A stretch of 39,547 bases of DNA from Desulfovibrio sp. (GCF_014803725.1 NZ_JAAVBE010000023.1:27540-67086); one strand, 5' to 3'; positions 16,466-25,207 are shown, numbered from the stretch's first letter. Numbers and translations: made by a program. The notes: generated from the sequence alone by a model not told the origin.

Positions 16466-17386
16466 ATGAAACTTCAGGACATTCCCGGCATCCACAAGAC
16501 CCGCATCGTGCTCAGGACCCTGGGCGTCCAGTTCTGCATCCTGCTCGGCATCCTCGTGGCGCTGTGGGGACTGCAAAGGCTCTATTCCGCCGTGGACCAG
16601 ACCTCCTTCCCCGAGGCCATGGCCCTGCCGGAGAACGCGGCCAACCTCCCCGAGAACGAAAAGGGCAAGATCCTGCTCGACGCCATCACCTACCAGATGC
16701 GCCACGAGCTTGATTCCACCTTCGGCTGGACCTTCAACGACATCATCTTCAACCGCTTCTTCTTCGATAACCGCGCCTACCGCCAGTACGGCGTGTATCA
16801 CGCCACCAAGTTCCTGCTCGACCTCTATTCCAGCCAGATCGCCAAGCTCGGCGCCAGCGACCGCGAGAGCGAATTCCTCTACAAGGCGCGCATCAACAAT
16901 TTCGCCATCGACCCGCGCAGTTTCATGTTCCCCTCGGCGGAGGGCTCCTACAAGAAGGGGCTCAAGCTGCTCGAGCAGTACAAGAACTCGCTGGACACGG
17001 GCAAGGGCGTCTACAACTGCCGCACCGACGACCTCTACGCCTCCTTCGTGACCGTCACCGGCGAGAACATGCTCGGCTACTGCCTCGGCCTGCTCGAAAA
17101 CTCGCAGGAAATGCACTTCTATGAGCTCGACAACCGCATCTACGAGGTGCAGGGCATCTGCCTCGTGCTGCGCGACTTCATCAACACCCTCTATGCGCTC
17201 TATCCCGAGATCAGCGCCAAGAACAACGCCGAGAACATGAGCGCGGCCATGGGGTATCTTGACCGCATCTGCACTTATGACCCGCTGTGCATCACCTCGT
17301 TCTTCAATTCCGGCGAGCTCGTGACCTCCTGGCTGCTCTTCGCCAAGGCGCGGCTTGAGGACATCCGCGACAGTATCCGCATGTAA
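16466..17386 (+). CDS. DUF2333 family membrane-anchored protein
   Basis: A 306-residue protein with a short cytoplasmic N terminus, one membrane helix (about residues 19-41, VLRTLGVQFCILLGILVALWG) and a large, mainly helical domain likely in the periplasm. The stretch FGWTFNDIIFNRFFFDNRAYRQYGVYHA is characteristic of the DUF2333 family. Function is unknown. A good ribosome site (GAGAGGA) precedes the ATG. It ends a plus-strand group with the small gene at 16146 and is closed by a strong terminator at 17408-17450. Confidence 0.8.
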   Translation: MKLQDIPGIHKTRIVLRTLGVQFCILLGILVALWGLQRLYSAVDQTSFPEAMALPENAANLPENEKGKILLDAITYQMRHELDSTFGWTFNDIIFNRFFFDNRAYRQYGVYHATKFLLDLYSSQIAKLGASDRESEFLYKARINNFAIDPRSFMFPSAEGSYKKGLKLLEQYKNSLDTGKGVYNCRTDDLYASFVTVTGENMLGYCLGLLENSQEMHFYELDNRIYEVQGICLVLRDFINTLYALYPEISAKNNAENMSAAMGYLDRICTYDPLCITSFFNSGELVTSWLLFAKARLEDIRDSIRM

Positions 17387-17407
17387 GCGGCGCAGGCATC
17401 GTAAAAG

Positions 17408-17450
17408 AAAAGGCCGCTCCCGAAATGCCGGGGACGGCCTTTTTGTTTTT
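17408..17450 (+). terminator. Intrinsic terminator after the DUF2333 gene
   Basis: AAAGGCCG (17408-17416 region) pairs with CGGCCTTT (17435-17442), with additional CCC/GGG pairing inside, followed by a T-rich run to 17450. It is a textbook hairpin with U-tract 22 bases after the stop codon. Confidence 0.88.
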
Positions 17451-17455
17451 GTTGT

Positions 17456-17673
17456 GTTACACGATACAGCGATTAAATCTTCCTTATGTCCGTCTGGAGC
17501 GAAGCGGAAGACGGGTGCTGGTGCCGGAAGAATCCTAAAAAATAAGATTTTTTGCTGCTGGCAAGGAAGATAAAAATTTTCGCAGGGAGTGTACTCAAGT
17601 ACTCGACCAAGAAAATTTTTCTCTGACGCAGCCAGCAGCAAAAAGGCTGTTTTTGACGGATAATTTCGGCATT
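17456..17673 (+). repeat. Interspersed structured repeat, copy A
   Basis: About 218 bp, AT-richer than its surroundings, nearly the same as the copy at 21836-22054 in the opposite orientation. Read on the plus strand it has a 6-bp hairpin in the conserved CCGTCT...AGACGG block, a 14-bp helix between 17549-17562 and 17631-17644, an inner AU-rich helix, and a short CAGCC/GGCTG hairpin followed by TTTTT, then GACGGATAATTTCGGCATT. Four positions of the main helix differ from copy B, each with the matching change in the other arm. It fills the space between convergent genes. No terminal inverted repeat or target-site duplication is visible. Confidence 0.9.
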
Positions 17674-17749
17674 ACTCAGGCCGCCCGGACACACATATGC
17701 CTCGAAAGCATGACAACGCCCAAGGCCTTGTTGCAGGAGCCTGTGGAGC

Positions 17750-18439
17750 TCACGACTCAACTCCCAGCGCCAGAAGCTGCACGGCCGCCAGGTGCTCCAG
17801 CTCCTCGCTCATGGTGAGGGCGGCGCCGAGGCTCGGTGCAAAGGCGCAGAGGCCGTGCCCCTCCATCCACACGGCGCCGCCGGCCGCGTTCACGGCAGTT
17901 TCCGGCAGCGTGGCCGCGGCTCTCGCCACGGCGTGCGCCAGTTCCCGCGTGCCCGGTGCAAGCGCCGGCGCCACAGCCAGCCGGGTGCGCCAGACATCGG
18001 CCTCGAAAAGCGGCAGGCGCAGCAGGCCCTTGGCGCCCTCACCCCGCTCCCGCAAGACGAGGGAGAGGGCGAGCAGCCGGCGCGGATGGGTGTGCAGCAC
18101 GGCCCCGCACTCCGGCCGGGTAGCGTAGAGCGCCAGATGCACCGCCGCCTCCGAGGAGGCCGGCCCGTTGGCGAGGCAGGCACCCGTGGCCGCATCCATG
18201 AGGCACAGATCCGCGGGCGTGAGGCGCCCCTTGGCCGCGCCCGTGCGCGTCATGCAGAGCAGCCCCGCGCAGCCGCCGGACGCCTCCAGACGCAGGCTGG
18301 CGTTGCCGTTGCAGCCGGAAAGCAGGCCCTCCTGCCAGGCGTCGCGGCACACGGCGCGAAGCTCCTCCACGGCGCGGCACAGAAGCTCCGGCGAGGGCAT
18401 GGCGGCCGCCACGCCGTTTTCTCCCTTACCATCCTTCAT
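17750..18439 (-). CDS. Class II aldolase/adducin family protein
   Basis: A 229-residue zinc-dependent aldolase-like protein. GCNGNASLRL binds phosphate in relatives, SSEAAVH carries the catalytic-type Glu97, HTHP gives zinc ligands His116 and His118, and EGHG gives the third, His195. The family includes fuculose- and ribulose-phosphate aldolases/epimerases and methylthioribulose-phosphate dehydratase (MtnB); the substrate cannot be fixed. The start at 18439 overlaps the thiL stop and has AAGGAG seven bases upstream. It is the last gene of the uvrD-thiL-aldolase operon. Confidence 0.83.
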   Translation of the reverse strand: MKDGKGENGVAAAMPSPELLCRAVEELRAVCRDAWQEGLLSGCNGNASLRLEASGGCAGLLCMTRTGAAKGRLTPADLCLMDAATGACLANGPASSEAAVHLALYATRPECGAVLHTHPRRLLALSLVLRERGEGAKGLLRLPLFEADVWRTRLAVAPALAPGTRELAHAVARAAATLPETAVNAAGGAVWMEGHGLCAFAPSLGAALTMSEELEHLAAVQLLALGVES

Positions 18440-19485
18440 CGTCCCGCTCCTTCGGGCGCGGTCTCGAAATGGTCAAAGCCGCGCAGCCCTGTCAGGGCTT
18501 CGCCGTTGCAGGTGAGGCCGCCGCCGTCCGTCACCGTGCCGATGGCCATGAAGCCCGGGATGCCCGCGTGCAGCGCGGGCAGCATGTCGGGCGCGCAGGC
18601 GCCGAGCAGGGCATAGTCCTCCCCGCCGAGCAGGGCCTCGTGCACGGGGTTTTTGCCGGTTTCGGCGGCATGGCGCAGCACTTCCGCATGCAACAGGCGC
18701 TGCGGCAGCACGAGCTCCGCGCCCAGGGCATTCCCGTGCAGCCCAAGCTCGCCTGAGAGGCCGAGCAGGCGCGGCAGGTCGCGCAAAATGCCGTCCGAAA
18801 GGTCCATGAGCGCGGGCGGCCGGGCATTGCTGCCCGCGCGGGCGAGCATGAGGCCCGCGCCCACCTGCGGCTCGGGCCGCAAATGCGCGGCGCAGGCCGC
18901 GGGCCAGTCTTCCATGGCGGCGCGGCCGCGCTCTTCCAGTACGGCGAGGCCCACGCGGGCGAGCCCCAGCGGCCCCACCACAAAGAGCGCGTCGCCGGGG
19001 ATGCTGCCCCCGCGGGAGAGAAAGGCGTCCATCTGCGTGCCGTGCGCGCTCTCGCCCCACACTGTCACCGAAATATGCAAGTCCTTGCTGCGCGAGAGGT
19101 CGCCCCCGGCCAGCGCCATACGCTGCTCGCGCGCAAGACCCGCCATGCCGCCGAAAAAGGCGTCCAGCCAGGCCATGTCGGCCCATTGGGGGAGGCCAAG
19201 GCAGAGCGTGAAGGCCAGCGGGCGCGCGCCGCAGCCCGCGAGGTCGCTCACGTTGACGGCCAGCGCCTTGTGGCCCAGCTCCTCCGGGGTGAAATAGGAA
19301 CGGCGAAAGTGCACGTCTTCCAGAAAGAGGTCGCTGCTGACGCAGAGCGGGCGCTCCGCGCGGAGCACGGCGCAGTCGTCGCCGCGGCCGAGCAGGAGCG
19401 AGGGATGCGTGTTGGGGAAGTGACGGCCGAGCAGGCCGAGGATGCCGTCCTCCGAGGGCACGGACGGCGCGGGCGCGGACAGCAT
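18436..19485 (-). CDS. thiL: Thiamine-monophosphate kinase
   Basis: A 349-residue ATP-dependent kinase that makes thiamine diphosphate from thiamine monophosphate. ThiL signatures seen: LLGRGDDCAVL near residue 33, SSDLFLEDVHFRR, GHKALAVNVSDLAGCGARP, ALAGGDLSRSKDLHISVTVWG, DLSDGIL and LLGGEDYALL. It starts one base after the uvrD stop and its stop overlaps the next start, so the three genes are translated together. No thiamine riboswitch or other thiamine gene is nearby; the gene is placed in a DNA-repair operon. Confidence 0.95.
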   Translation of the reverse strand: MLSAPAPSVPSEDGILGLLGRHFPNTHPSLLLGRGDDCAVLRAERPLCVSSDLFLEDVHFRRSYFTPEELGHKALAVNVSDLAGCGARPLAFTLCLGLPQWADMAWLDAFFGGMAGLAREQRMALAGGDLSRSKDLHISVTVWGESAHGTQMDAFLSRGGSIPGDALFVVGPLGLARVGLAVLEERGRAAMEDWPAACAAHLRPEPQVGAGLMLARAGSNARPPALMDLSDGILRDLPRLLGLSGELGLHGNALGAELVLPQRLLHAEVLRHAAETGKNPVHEALLGGEDYALLGACAPDMLPALHAGIPGFMAIGTVTDGGGLTCNGEALTGLRGFDHFETAPEGAGR

Positions 19486-19486
19486 T

Positions 19487-21778
19487 TCAATCCTCCATGA
19501 GGAGATAGTCCGTCAGGATGACCTTGAGACCGAAACCGGGAAAATTCACCTGCGCCTTGTCCGGCGGGATGCGGCGCACGATCTTGCCGCGCCCGAAGAT
19601 GCGGTGCCGGCAGTGGCAGAGCGGGCCGTCTGCCGTGCTTTCCGGCGCGCCGGCCTCTCCGGCTGCCCGCCCGTGCGCCGCGCTGATACCCGTGAGCCCG
19701 GGAGTGTCGGCCGCCTCCGGCCATTCGTCCGGGGGGAGCTGGCAATCCTCGTCAGCGTCATGCCCCGCGTTCGCGGCCGGGAATACGGGCACCGCCGGAC
19801 GCCGCAGGCCCCCCTCGCGCCGCCGACAGAGGCGGCCGCCGAAGCCCTCTGTCCATTCCTCGGCGAGGCCCGCCCCGAGCTCGCGCACGAAGGGGCTTTG
19901 GGCGGCGTGCACGGCGCCGCGCTCGGAGCGGCTGTAGATGGTGGCGGGGGCGTAGAGCTCGAGCTGCTTGCGGGCGCGCGTGCAGGCCACGTACATGAGG
20001 CGGCGCTCCTCCTCGAAATCCTCGGGCCGCGCGAGGGCGTGGCGCGAGGGGAAGCGATCCTCCACAAGGTCGATGATGAGCACCGCGCTCCACTCCAGCC
20101 CCTTGGCCGAATGGATGGTGGAAAGCGTGACCTTGCCCTCGCCGTCCTCCGCCGCGGCCTCTTCTTCAGGCAATTCCAGGGCCTGCTCGGCCACGAAGAG
20201 GTCGAGGTCGGTGTAGTTGGCCGCGATCTGAAGGATCTCTTCCAGATCTTTCTGGCGCTGCGGCCAGTCGTCGGGATAGCGGCTCTCGAGGCGCGGGCGG
20301 TAGCGGTCGATGACCTGCTCGAAAAAATCCACCGGCGCGGGCGAGGCCTCGCGCAGGCTCTCCACAAAGCGCAGGTCATCCGCCAGCTCGGGATAACGGG
20401 CGAAGGCCTTGGCCTGCGCGGCCGCATCGCCGGTGCGCAGGGCCGCATACAGCCTTTCCACTGTCTTGGGGCCCACGCCCTTGTGCATGGCAGCGATGCG
20501 CGAAAACGAGGGCAGGTCGAGCGGATTGAGCGCCAGCCGCGCGAAGGCGACCACATCCTTGTTATGCGCGAACTCCGCAAAGCGCAGGCCGCCGTATTTG
20601 CGAAAGGCGATGCCCGCGCGCTTGAGCGCCGCCTCCAGCGCGAAGGAGTGCCGCCCGGCGCGGAAGAGCACCGCGATCTCGTGCGGGGCGTAGACCTCCA
20701 GCAATTCTGTTATGCGCCGCGTCACGAGCGCGGCCTGGGTCTCGTCGCTCAAGGGCGTCACGAGCCGCACGGGCTCGCCGCCCTCCTTCTTCGTGTAGAG
20801 GTGCTTGTTGAACGATTCCGCCGCGTGCTCGAGCAGGCTGTTGGCCACGTCGAGCACGGGCTTCGTGGAGCGGTAGTTCTCCTCCAGGGGCAGCACGCGC
20901 GCGCCGGGGAAGAGCTTGGGAAAATCGAGGATATTGCGCACATTGGCGCCCCGGAAGGCGTAGATGGATTGCGCCTCGTCCCCCACGGCCATGACATTGC
21001 AGAGCGGGGGTGAACCCGCGGCCGAGCCTCCCCCGGCACACCCCTCCACCGGCCCTGCCAAGAGGCGCACGATGCGCGCCTGGACGAGATTGGTATCCTG
21101 ATACTCGTCCACGAGGATGTGACGGAAGCGCGCCCGGAGCGCGGCCGCGGCCTCGGCGTTGTCCCTGAGCAGGGCCTCGAGCTCGAAGAGCAGGTCGTCG
21201 TAATCCAGAAGCCCGTTTTCGCGCTTGTAGGCCGCGTAGGCTTCGCCCAGTTTTTCCAGTTGCTCCGCATAGGGCTCGAGGTGGAAGGCCTCGCGCCGGA
21301 GCACTTCGGAAAGCGGCAATTCCTTGTTGCGCGCCTTGCTCAGAAAGGCCACGATGCTCGCGCTCTTGGGGAAGGAGCGGTCCCCCTTGCCAAGGTCGAG
21401 CCGGGCCTTGCACTGGCGCACCGCGGCCGTGATGTCGGACTGGTCCATGAGGGTGAAGGGGCGCCCCTCAAGCCACGCCGGGCGCCAGCGCCGCAGCACG
21501 CCAAAGGCGAAGGCGTGGAAGGTGCCGCCCGCAACGCCCGAAAGCCCCTGCCCGAGCAGCGCGCCGGCCCGCTGGAGCATTTCGCGCGCGGCCTTGCGCG
21601 TGAAGGTGAGCAGGAGGATGGACTCAGGGCTCACGCCGTGCTCGGCGAGCCATGCGAGCCGGTAGACGATGGTGCGCGTCTTGCCGCTGCCCGCGCCCGC
21701 CACCACCAGCACCGGGCCGTCGCCGGCGGTCACGGCCGCGAGCTGTGCTTCGTTGAGCGCCTGGGCGTAGTCGATCAT
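19487..21778 (-). CDS. uvrD: UvrD/PcrA/Rep-type superfamily 1A DNA helicase
   Basis: A 763-residue ATP-dependent 3'-5' DNA helicase involved in repair and replication restart. Walker A GAGSGKT is at residues 28-34, then LLTFTRKAAREM (motif Ia), GTFHAF (Ib), LVDEYQDTN (motif II), GDEAQSIYAFRGA (III), LEENYRST (IV), TLSTIHSAKGLEW (V) and RLMYVACTRARKQLELY (VI). The C terminus keeps the small FGRGKIV...VILTDYLLMED beta domain seen in UvrD/PcrA, after a variable linker. The start at 21778 (MIDYAQALNEAQ) fits the family; the frame is open upstream but enters the repeat at 21836-22054. Assignment among UvrD, PcrA and Rep is not firm. Confidence 0.9.
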   Translation of the reverse strand: MIDYAQALNEAQLAAVTAGDGPVLVVAGAGSGKTRTIVYRLAWLAEHGVSPESILLLTFTRKAAREMLQRAGALLGQGLSGVAGGTFHAFAFGVLRRWRPAWLEGRPFTLMDQSDITAAVRQCKARLDLGKGDRSFPKSASIVAFLSKARNKELPLSEVLRREAFHLEPYAEQLEKLGEAYAAYKRENGLLDYDDLLFELEALLRDNAEAAAALRARFRHILVDEYQDTNLVQARIVRLLAGPVEGCAGGGSAAGSPPLCNVMAVGDEAQSIYAFRGANVRNILDFPKLFPGARVLPLEENYRSTKPVLDVANSLLEHAAESFNKHLYTKKEGGEPVRLVTPLSDETQAALVTRRITELLEVYAPHEIAVLFRAGRHSFALEAALKRAGIAFRKYGGLRFAEFAHNKDVVAFARLALNPLDLPSFSRIAAMHKGVGPKTVERLYAALRTGDAAAQAKAFARYPELADDLRFVESLREASPAPVDFFEQVIDRYRPRLESRYPDDWPQRQKDLEEILQIAANYTDLDLFVAEQALELPEEEAAAEDGEGKVTLSTIHSAKGLEWSAVLIIDLVEDRFPSRHALARPEDFEEERRLMYVACTRARKQLELYAPATIYSRSERGAVHAAQSPFVRELGAGLAEEWTEGFGGRLCRRREGGLRRPAVPVFPAANAGHDADEDCQLPPDEWPEAADTPGLTGISAAHGRAAGEAGAPESTADGPLCHCRHRIFGRGKIVRRIPPDKAQVNFPGFGLKVILTDYLLMED

Positions 21779-21835
21779 CAGTGCTTCCCGAATGGCTCCG
21801 CTTTCCCTGCGAGTGGGCGGTGTGTGCTGCTCTGT

Positions 21836-22054
21836 AACGCCGAAAGTATCCGTCAAAAACAGCCTTTTAGGTTCCGGCTGCGTCAGAAAAAAATTTCCTC
21901 GGTCGAGTACTTAAGTACACTCCCTTCGGAAATTGTTTTTCTTCCTTGCCGGAACCTAGAAATCTTATTTTTTAGGATTCTTCCGGCACTAGCACCCGTC
22001 TTCCGCTTCGCTCCAGACGGAATGAAGGAAGATCCCTCAACCGTATCGTATACC
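21836..22054 (-). repeat. Interspersed structured repeat, copy B
   Basis: This is the second full copy of the element at 17456-17673, inverted. In plus coordinates the main helix joins TAGGTTCCGGC (21868-21878) with GCCGGAACCTA (21948-21958), an 11-bp perfect stem whose sequence differs from copy A but still pairs. The conserved blocks, the AU-rich inner helix and the terminator-like CAGCC/GGCTG-TTTTT end are all retained. Read in the same sense as copy A it lies in the 5' leader of uvrD, ending about 58 bases before its start codon. It sits between divergent genes. Confidence 0.9.
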
Positions 22055-22162
22055 TGAGCTCCAAAAATCCTGCGCCCACGGTGCCAAGTTGCAACATGCG
22101 CCGTGCGCCCTCGGGCATGCTCTACCACAGGGGCGGCCGAAGGTACAGCCGGGCGCCCCGCG

Positions 22163-22191
22163 TTGACGCAGGCCCCGGGCGCGCATATGCT
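22163..22191 (+). promoter_or_regulatory. Candidate sigma-70 promoter for the gene at 22220
   Basis: TTGACG (22163-22168), a 17-base spacer, then TATGCT (22186-22191). It matches five of six and four of six consensus bases, at the best spacing, and lies 29 bases upstream of the start codon. Confidence 0.55.
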
Positions 22192-22219
22192 GCCCCATCG
22201 CCAAACTTGGGGGGACGCC

Positions 22220-22774
22220 ATGCCGCAGGAGCAGAAGGAATTTCGCGAGGCCGTGGAACAGGCGCTGGAAGCCGTGATGTTCGAGAGCTGGCTGCGCTTC
22301 TATTTTATCGAGGAAGTGCGGCCCGAGCCCGCAAAGGCTGAAGGCGGGGCCGAAGCGGCAGACAGCGCGGAGCGCCTTGTCATCCGCGTGCCCGAAAAGG
22401 GCATGGCCCGCATCAAGGAGCTGTATCCCAGCCTCCTGCCGCTCGCCGAGAGCATGAACGGCCATGAGGTCGATTTCGAGACCTCGCGGCGCGCGGTCTG
22501 CACCTTCGTGCTCGGCCATCTGGACGGCAAGACCATGCCGCGCGACATGGCGGCGGTGGTGTTTGAAAGTGCCACCTTCCAGATCCAGCTCCAGCTCTTC
22601 CACACCTGGCTCACCATGCACGAGGACCAGCTCGACCAGGGCTTTCAGGAATTCGGCGCCTGGCGCAATCTCTTCGCCCAGTGGCGCGCCACCCCGGGCG
22701 CGCGCGAGCTGGCCGAAAAGCTGGCGCTGGCCGCACAGGGCCGCGCCGCGGCCGAAGGCGCGGGCCCGCAATAG
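22220..22774 (+). CDS. Conserved hypothetical protein (184 aa)
   Basis: A 184-residue soluble protein that I do not recognise. The ATG at 22220 follows a G-rich ribosome site (GGGGGGA) and a good promoter at 22163-22191. No signal peptide or membrane helix is seen. The N-terminal part (EFREAVEQALEAVMFESWLRFYFIEE) is helical and hydrophobic-faced; the middle carries VCTFVLGHLD and the C-terminal part FQIQLQLFHTWLTMHEDQLDQGFQEFGAWRNLF is helical and Gln/Phe-rich; the tail is Ala-rich and low in complexity. It is transcribed alone and diverges from uvrD. Confidence 0.7.
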   Translation: MPQEQKEFREAVEQALEAVMFESWLRFYFIEEVRPEPAKAEGGAEAADSAERLVIRVPEKGMARIKELYPSLLPLAESMNGHEVDFETSRRAVCTFVLGHLDGKTMPRDMAAVVFESATFQIQLQLFHTWLTMHEDQLDQGFQEFGAWRNLFAQWRATPGARELAEKLALAAQGRAAAEGAGPQ

Positions 22775-22901
22775 GCGCCAGGCCCTCCCCCGCCCCGACG
22801 TGGACAAGAATTTTTACACCGCGGGGGCGGAAATGGAGCCCGGGCCGGGAGAATGTTAAATTTTTTATACATCCCCGCGCGGCCGGGGATAAAATATCTC
22901 A

Positions 22902-22929
22902 TTGAATACCAATAGGTTGGCAATATACC
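22902..22929 (+). promoter_or_regulatory. Candidate orphan promoter of a small RNA
   Basis: TTGAAT (22902-22907), a 16-base spacer, then TATACC (22924-22929). No start codon with a ribosome site follows before the terminator at 22999-23028, so a transcript from about 22936 would be non-coding. The -10 is moderate. Confidence 0.35.
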
Positions 22930-22935
22930 CCGTTT

Positions 22936-23028
22936 GGCATGGCGGTTGCAATATTCAAAATACCTTCCTTTCTTTTGCTGACAGCCTCCTCCAAAATCAA
23001 CGGCCCGCATCCCCGGCGGGCCGTTTTT
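22936..23028 (+). ncRNA. Candidate small RNA between the 22220 gene and speB
   Basis: A stretch of about 93 bases bounded by a possible promoter (22902-22929) and a strong intrinsic terminator. It holds two pyrimidine-rich, apparently unpaired segments, CCTTCCTTTC (22963-22972) and GCCTCCTCC (22984-22992), that can pair with ribosome sites. Promoter, single-stranded seed and terminal hairpin with U-run are the usual layout of a trans-acting small RNA. The whole 411-base gap between genes contains nothing else that looks coding. It could also be only the 3' end of the upstream mRNA. Confidence 0.4.
22999..23028 (+). terminator. Strong intrinsic terminator
   Basis: AACGGCCCGC (22999-23008) pairs with GCGGGCCGTT (23016-23025) across a 7-base loop and runs into TTTTT. 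It is 225 bases after the stop codon at 22774, a long way for that gene, which favours a separate transcript ending here. A run of nine T lies further on at 23052-23060. Confidence 0.88.
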
Positions 23029-23081
23029 GGTATCCGGCGCCGGAAATGCGGTTTTTTTTTCTTGCCGCCCGCGTCCGGGCA

Positions 23082-23110
23082 TTGCCGTTTCGCCCCCTAT
23101 GGGTGAGAAT
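23082..23110 (+). promoter_or_regulatory. Weak candidate promoter for speB-panB
   Basis: TTGCCG (23082-23087), a 17-base spacer, then GAGAAT (23105-23110). Both boxes match four of six positions. It lies 76 bases before the speB start, downstream of the terminator at 22999-23028. Confidence 0.3.
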
Positions 23111-23185
23111 GGCGCCCAACGATGCCGGGAGCCCATCCCCTGTGCCGCATTTTGCCGCTTCCGGCCCGCTTCAAGGAGTTATCCC

Positions 23186-24078
23186 ATGAATGACGCCTTC
23201 CTCGCTTCCGAATATCCGCCGGCCGCGTCCGAGGCCGCGGCCTTCCACGTCATCCCCGTGCCGCTCGAGCGCAGCGTCTCCTACGGCGGCGGCACGGCGG
23301 GCGGCCCCGCGGCCATCCTCGCGGCCTCGCAGCAGCTCGAGGGGCTGGAAAACGGCATGGCCCCGGGCGAGTCAGGAATTTATACCACGCCTCCCGTGGA
23401 CGTTTCCGGCCATCCCGAAGGCGTGCTCGGCCGCATCGAGAACGCGGTGGACAAGGCGCTCAAGGCCGGGGCCGTGCCGGTCATCCTCGGGGGCGAGCAC
23501 ACCGTCACCTTGGGCGCCCTGCGCGCGCTGGCCCGCGCGGCCGAGAAGAGCGGCGAGCCTTTCGGCGTCGTCCAGTTCGACGCGCACGCCGACCTGCGCG
23601 ACGAATACCAGGGCGACCCCTTTTCCCACGCGAGCGTCATGCGCCGGGCCGTGGCCGACCTCGGGCTGCCGCTCGTGCAGTTCGCCGTGCGCGAGTTGAG
23701 CCGGGAGGAGGTGGAGGTGCGCCGCCGCTACGGCGTCACCCACTACGACGCCTATTTCCTCGCCCGGGTGGGCCTGCCCGAGCAGCCCCTGCCCGAGGGC
23801 TTCCCGCGGCGCATCTATATCACCTTCGATGTGGACGGGCTCGACCCGGCCCTCATGCCGGCCACGGGCACGCCCTCGCCGGGCGGCCTCACCTGGAAGG
23901 AGACCGAGTTCATCCTCGAGCGTTGCGTCAAGGACCATGAGGTCATCGGGCTCGACGTGGTGGAGCTCGCGCCCATCGCCGGGCTGCACCATGCGGACTA
24001 CACAGCCGCGCGGCTCACGCACCTGCTCATGGCGCTGGCCGCGCACAAGGATACGGAACTGAACGGGGAGGACGCGCA

Positions 24079-24082
<4 letters not shown>
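23186..24082 (+). CDS. speB: Agmatinase (ureohydrolase family)
   Basis: A 298-residue binuclear manganese hydrolase, most likely cleaving agmatine to putrescine and urea. All metal-ligand motifs are present: GGEHTVTLG, FDAHADLRDEYQGDPFSHASV and FDVDGLDPALMPATGTPSPGG. The start at 23186 has AAGGAG at 23173-23178; the frame runs on upstream without a ribosome site. The N-terminal segment (SVSYGGGTAGGPAAIL) resembles the agmatinase group more than arginase. It overlaps panB by four bases, an unusual pairing of polyamine and pantothenate synthesis. Guanidinobutyrase or formimidoylglutamase is the alternative. Confidence 0.85.
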
Positions 24083-24912
<830 letters not shown>

Positions 24913-24961
24913 CCCCATTCCGGGCGCCCCCTCTTCATTCCCGCAGCACCCCGGTCCTTCC

Positions 24962-25207
24962 CTAGCCCATGCGGCAGGGTGAGGGGCCGGGGGCTTCCAT
25001 TTCCTCCCTTTCCCAGCGGTACAGGTCAGACACGTCCACCCCCAGGGCCGAGGCCAGCTTTTCCAGCGTCAAGAGCTTGCAGGTGGCGATGCGGGCGTCT
25101 TTCGCCCGGGCCACGGTATCCGGCCCCACGTTGGACTGGAACTGGAGCTCCTCATAGGTCAAATTTTTTTGACGCATCAACTCCCCAAGATTACTGACAA
25201 AAGGCAT
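24962..25207 (-). CDS. XRE-family helix-turn-helix regulator
   Basis: An 81-residue DNA-binding protein of the Cro/C1 (XRE) family. The helix-turn-helix is LGELMRQKNLTYEELQFQSNVGPDTVARAKDAR (cited here as residues 7-39), followed by TLEKLASALGVDVSDLYRWE, the dimer-side helices typical of the family. It has GGAGG five bases before its start. It is divergent from the porin gene, with about 186 bases between their starts, so it may control the porin, itself, or both. Promoter and hexamer repeats in this region are listed separately. It is convergent with panB. Confidence 0.85.
   Translation of the reverse strand: MPFVSNLGELMRQKNLTYEELQFQSNVGPDTVARAKDARIATCKLLTLEKLASALGVDVSDLYRWEREEMEAPGPSPCRMG

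Noticed and set aside
17456-17760. Short peptides read from the repeat (containing NAEIIRQKQP and LVEYLSTLP)
   Set aside because: Both copies can be read, but an indel changes the frame between them, and the differences between copies preserve base pairing rather than amino acids. A spurious reading of a structured element is more likely than a protein.
21778-21856. A longer N terminus of UvrD beginning in the repeat
   Set aside because: The extra 26 residues do not fit the family, and they run into the repeated element; MIDYAQALNEAQ is the usual beginning.
22902-23189. A 95-codon frame across the gap before speB
   Set aside because: It has no ribosome site, crosses a strong terminator and the poly-T run, and has no family resemblance.
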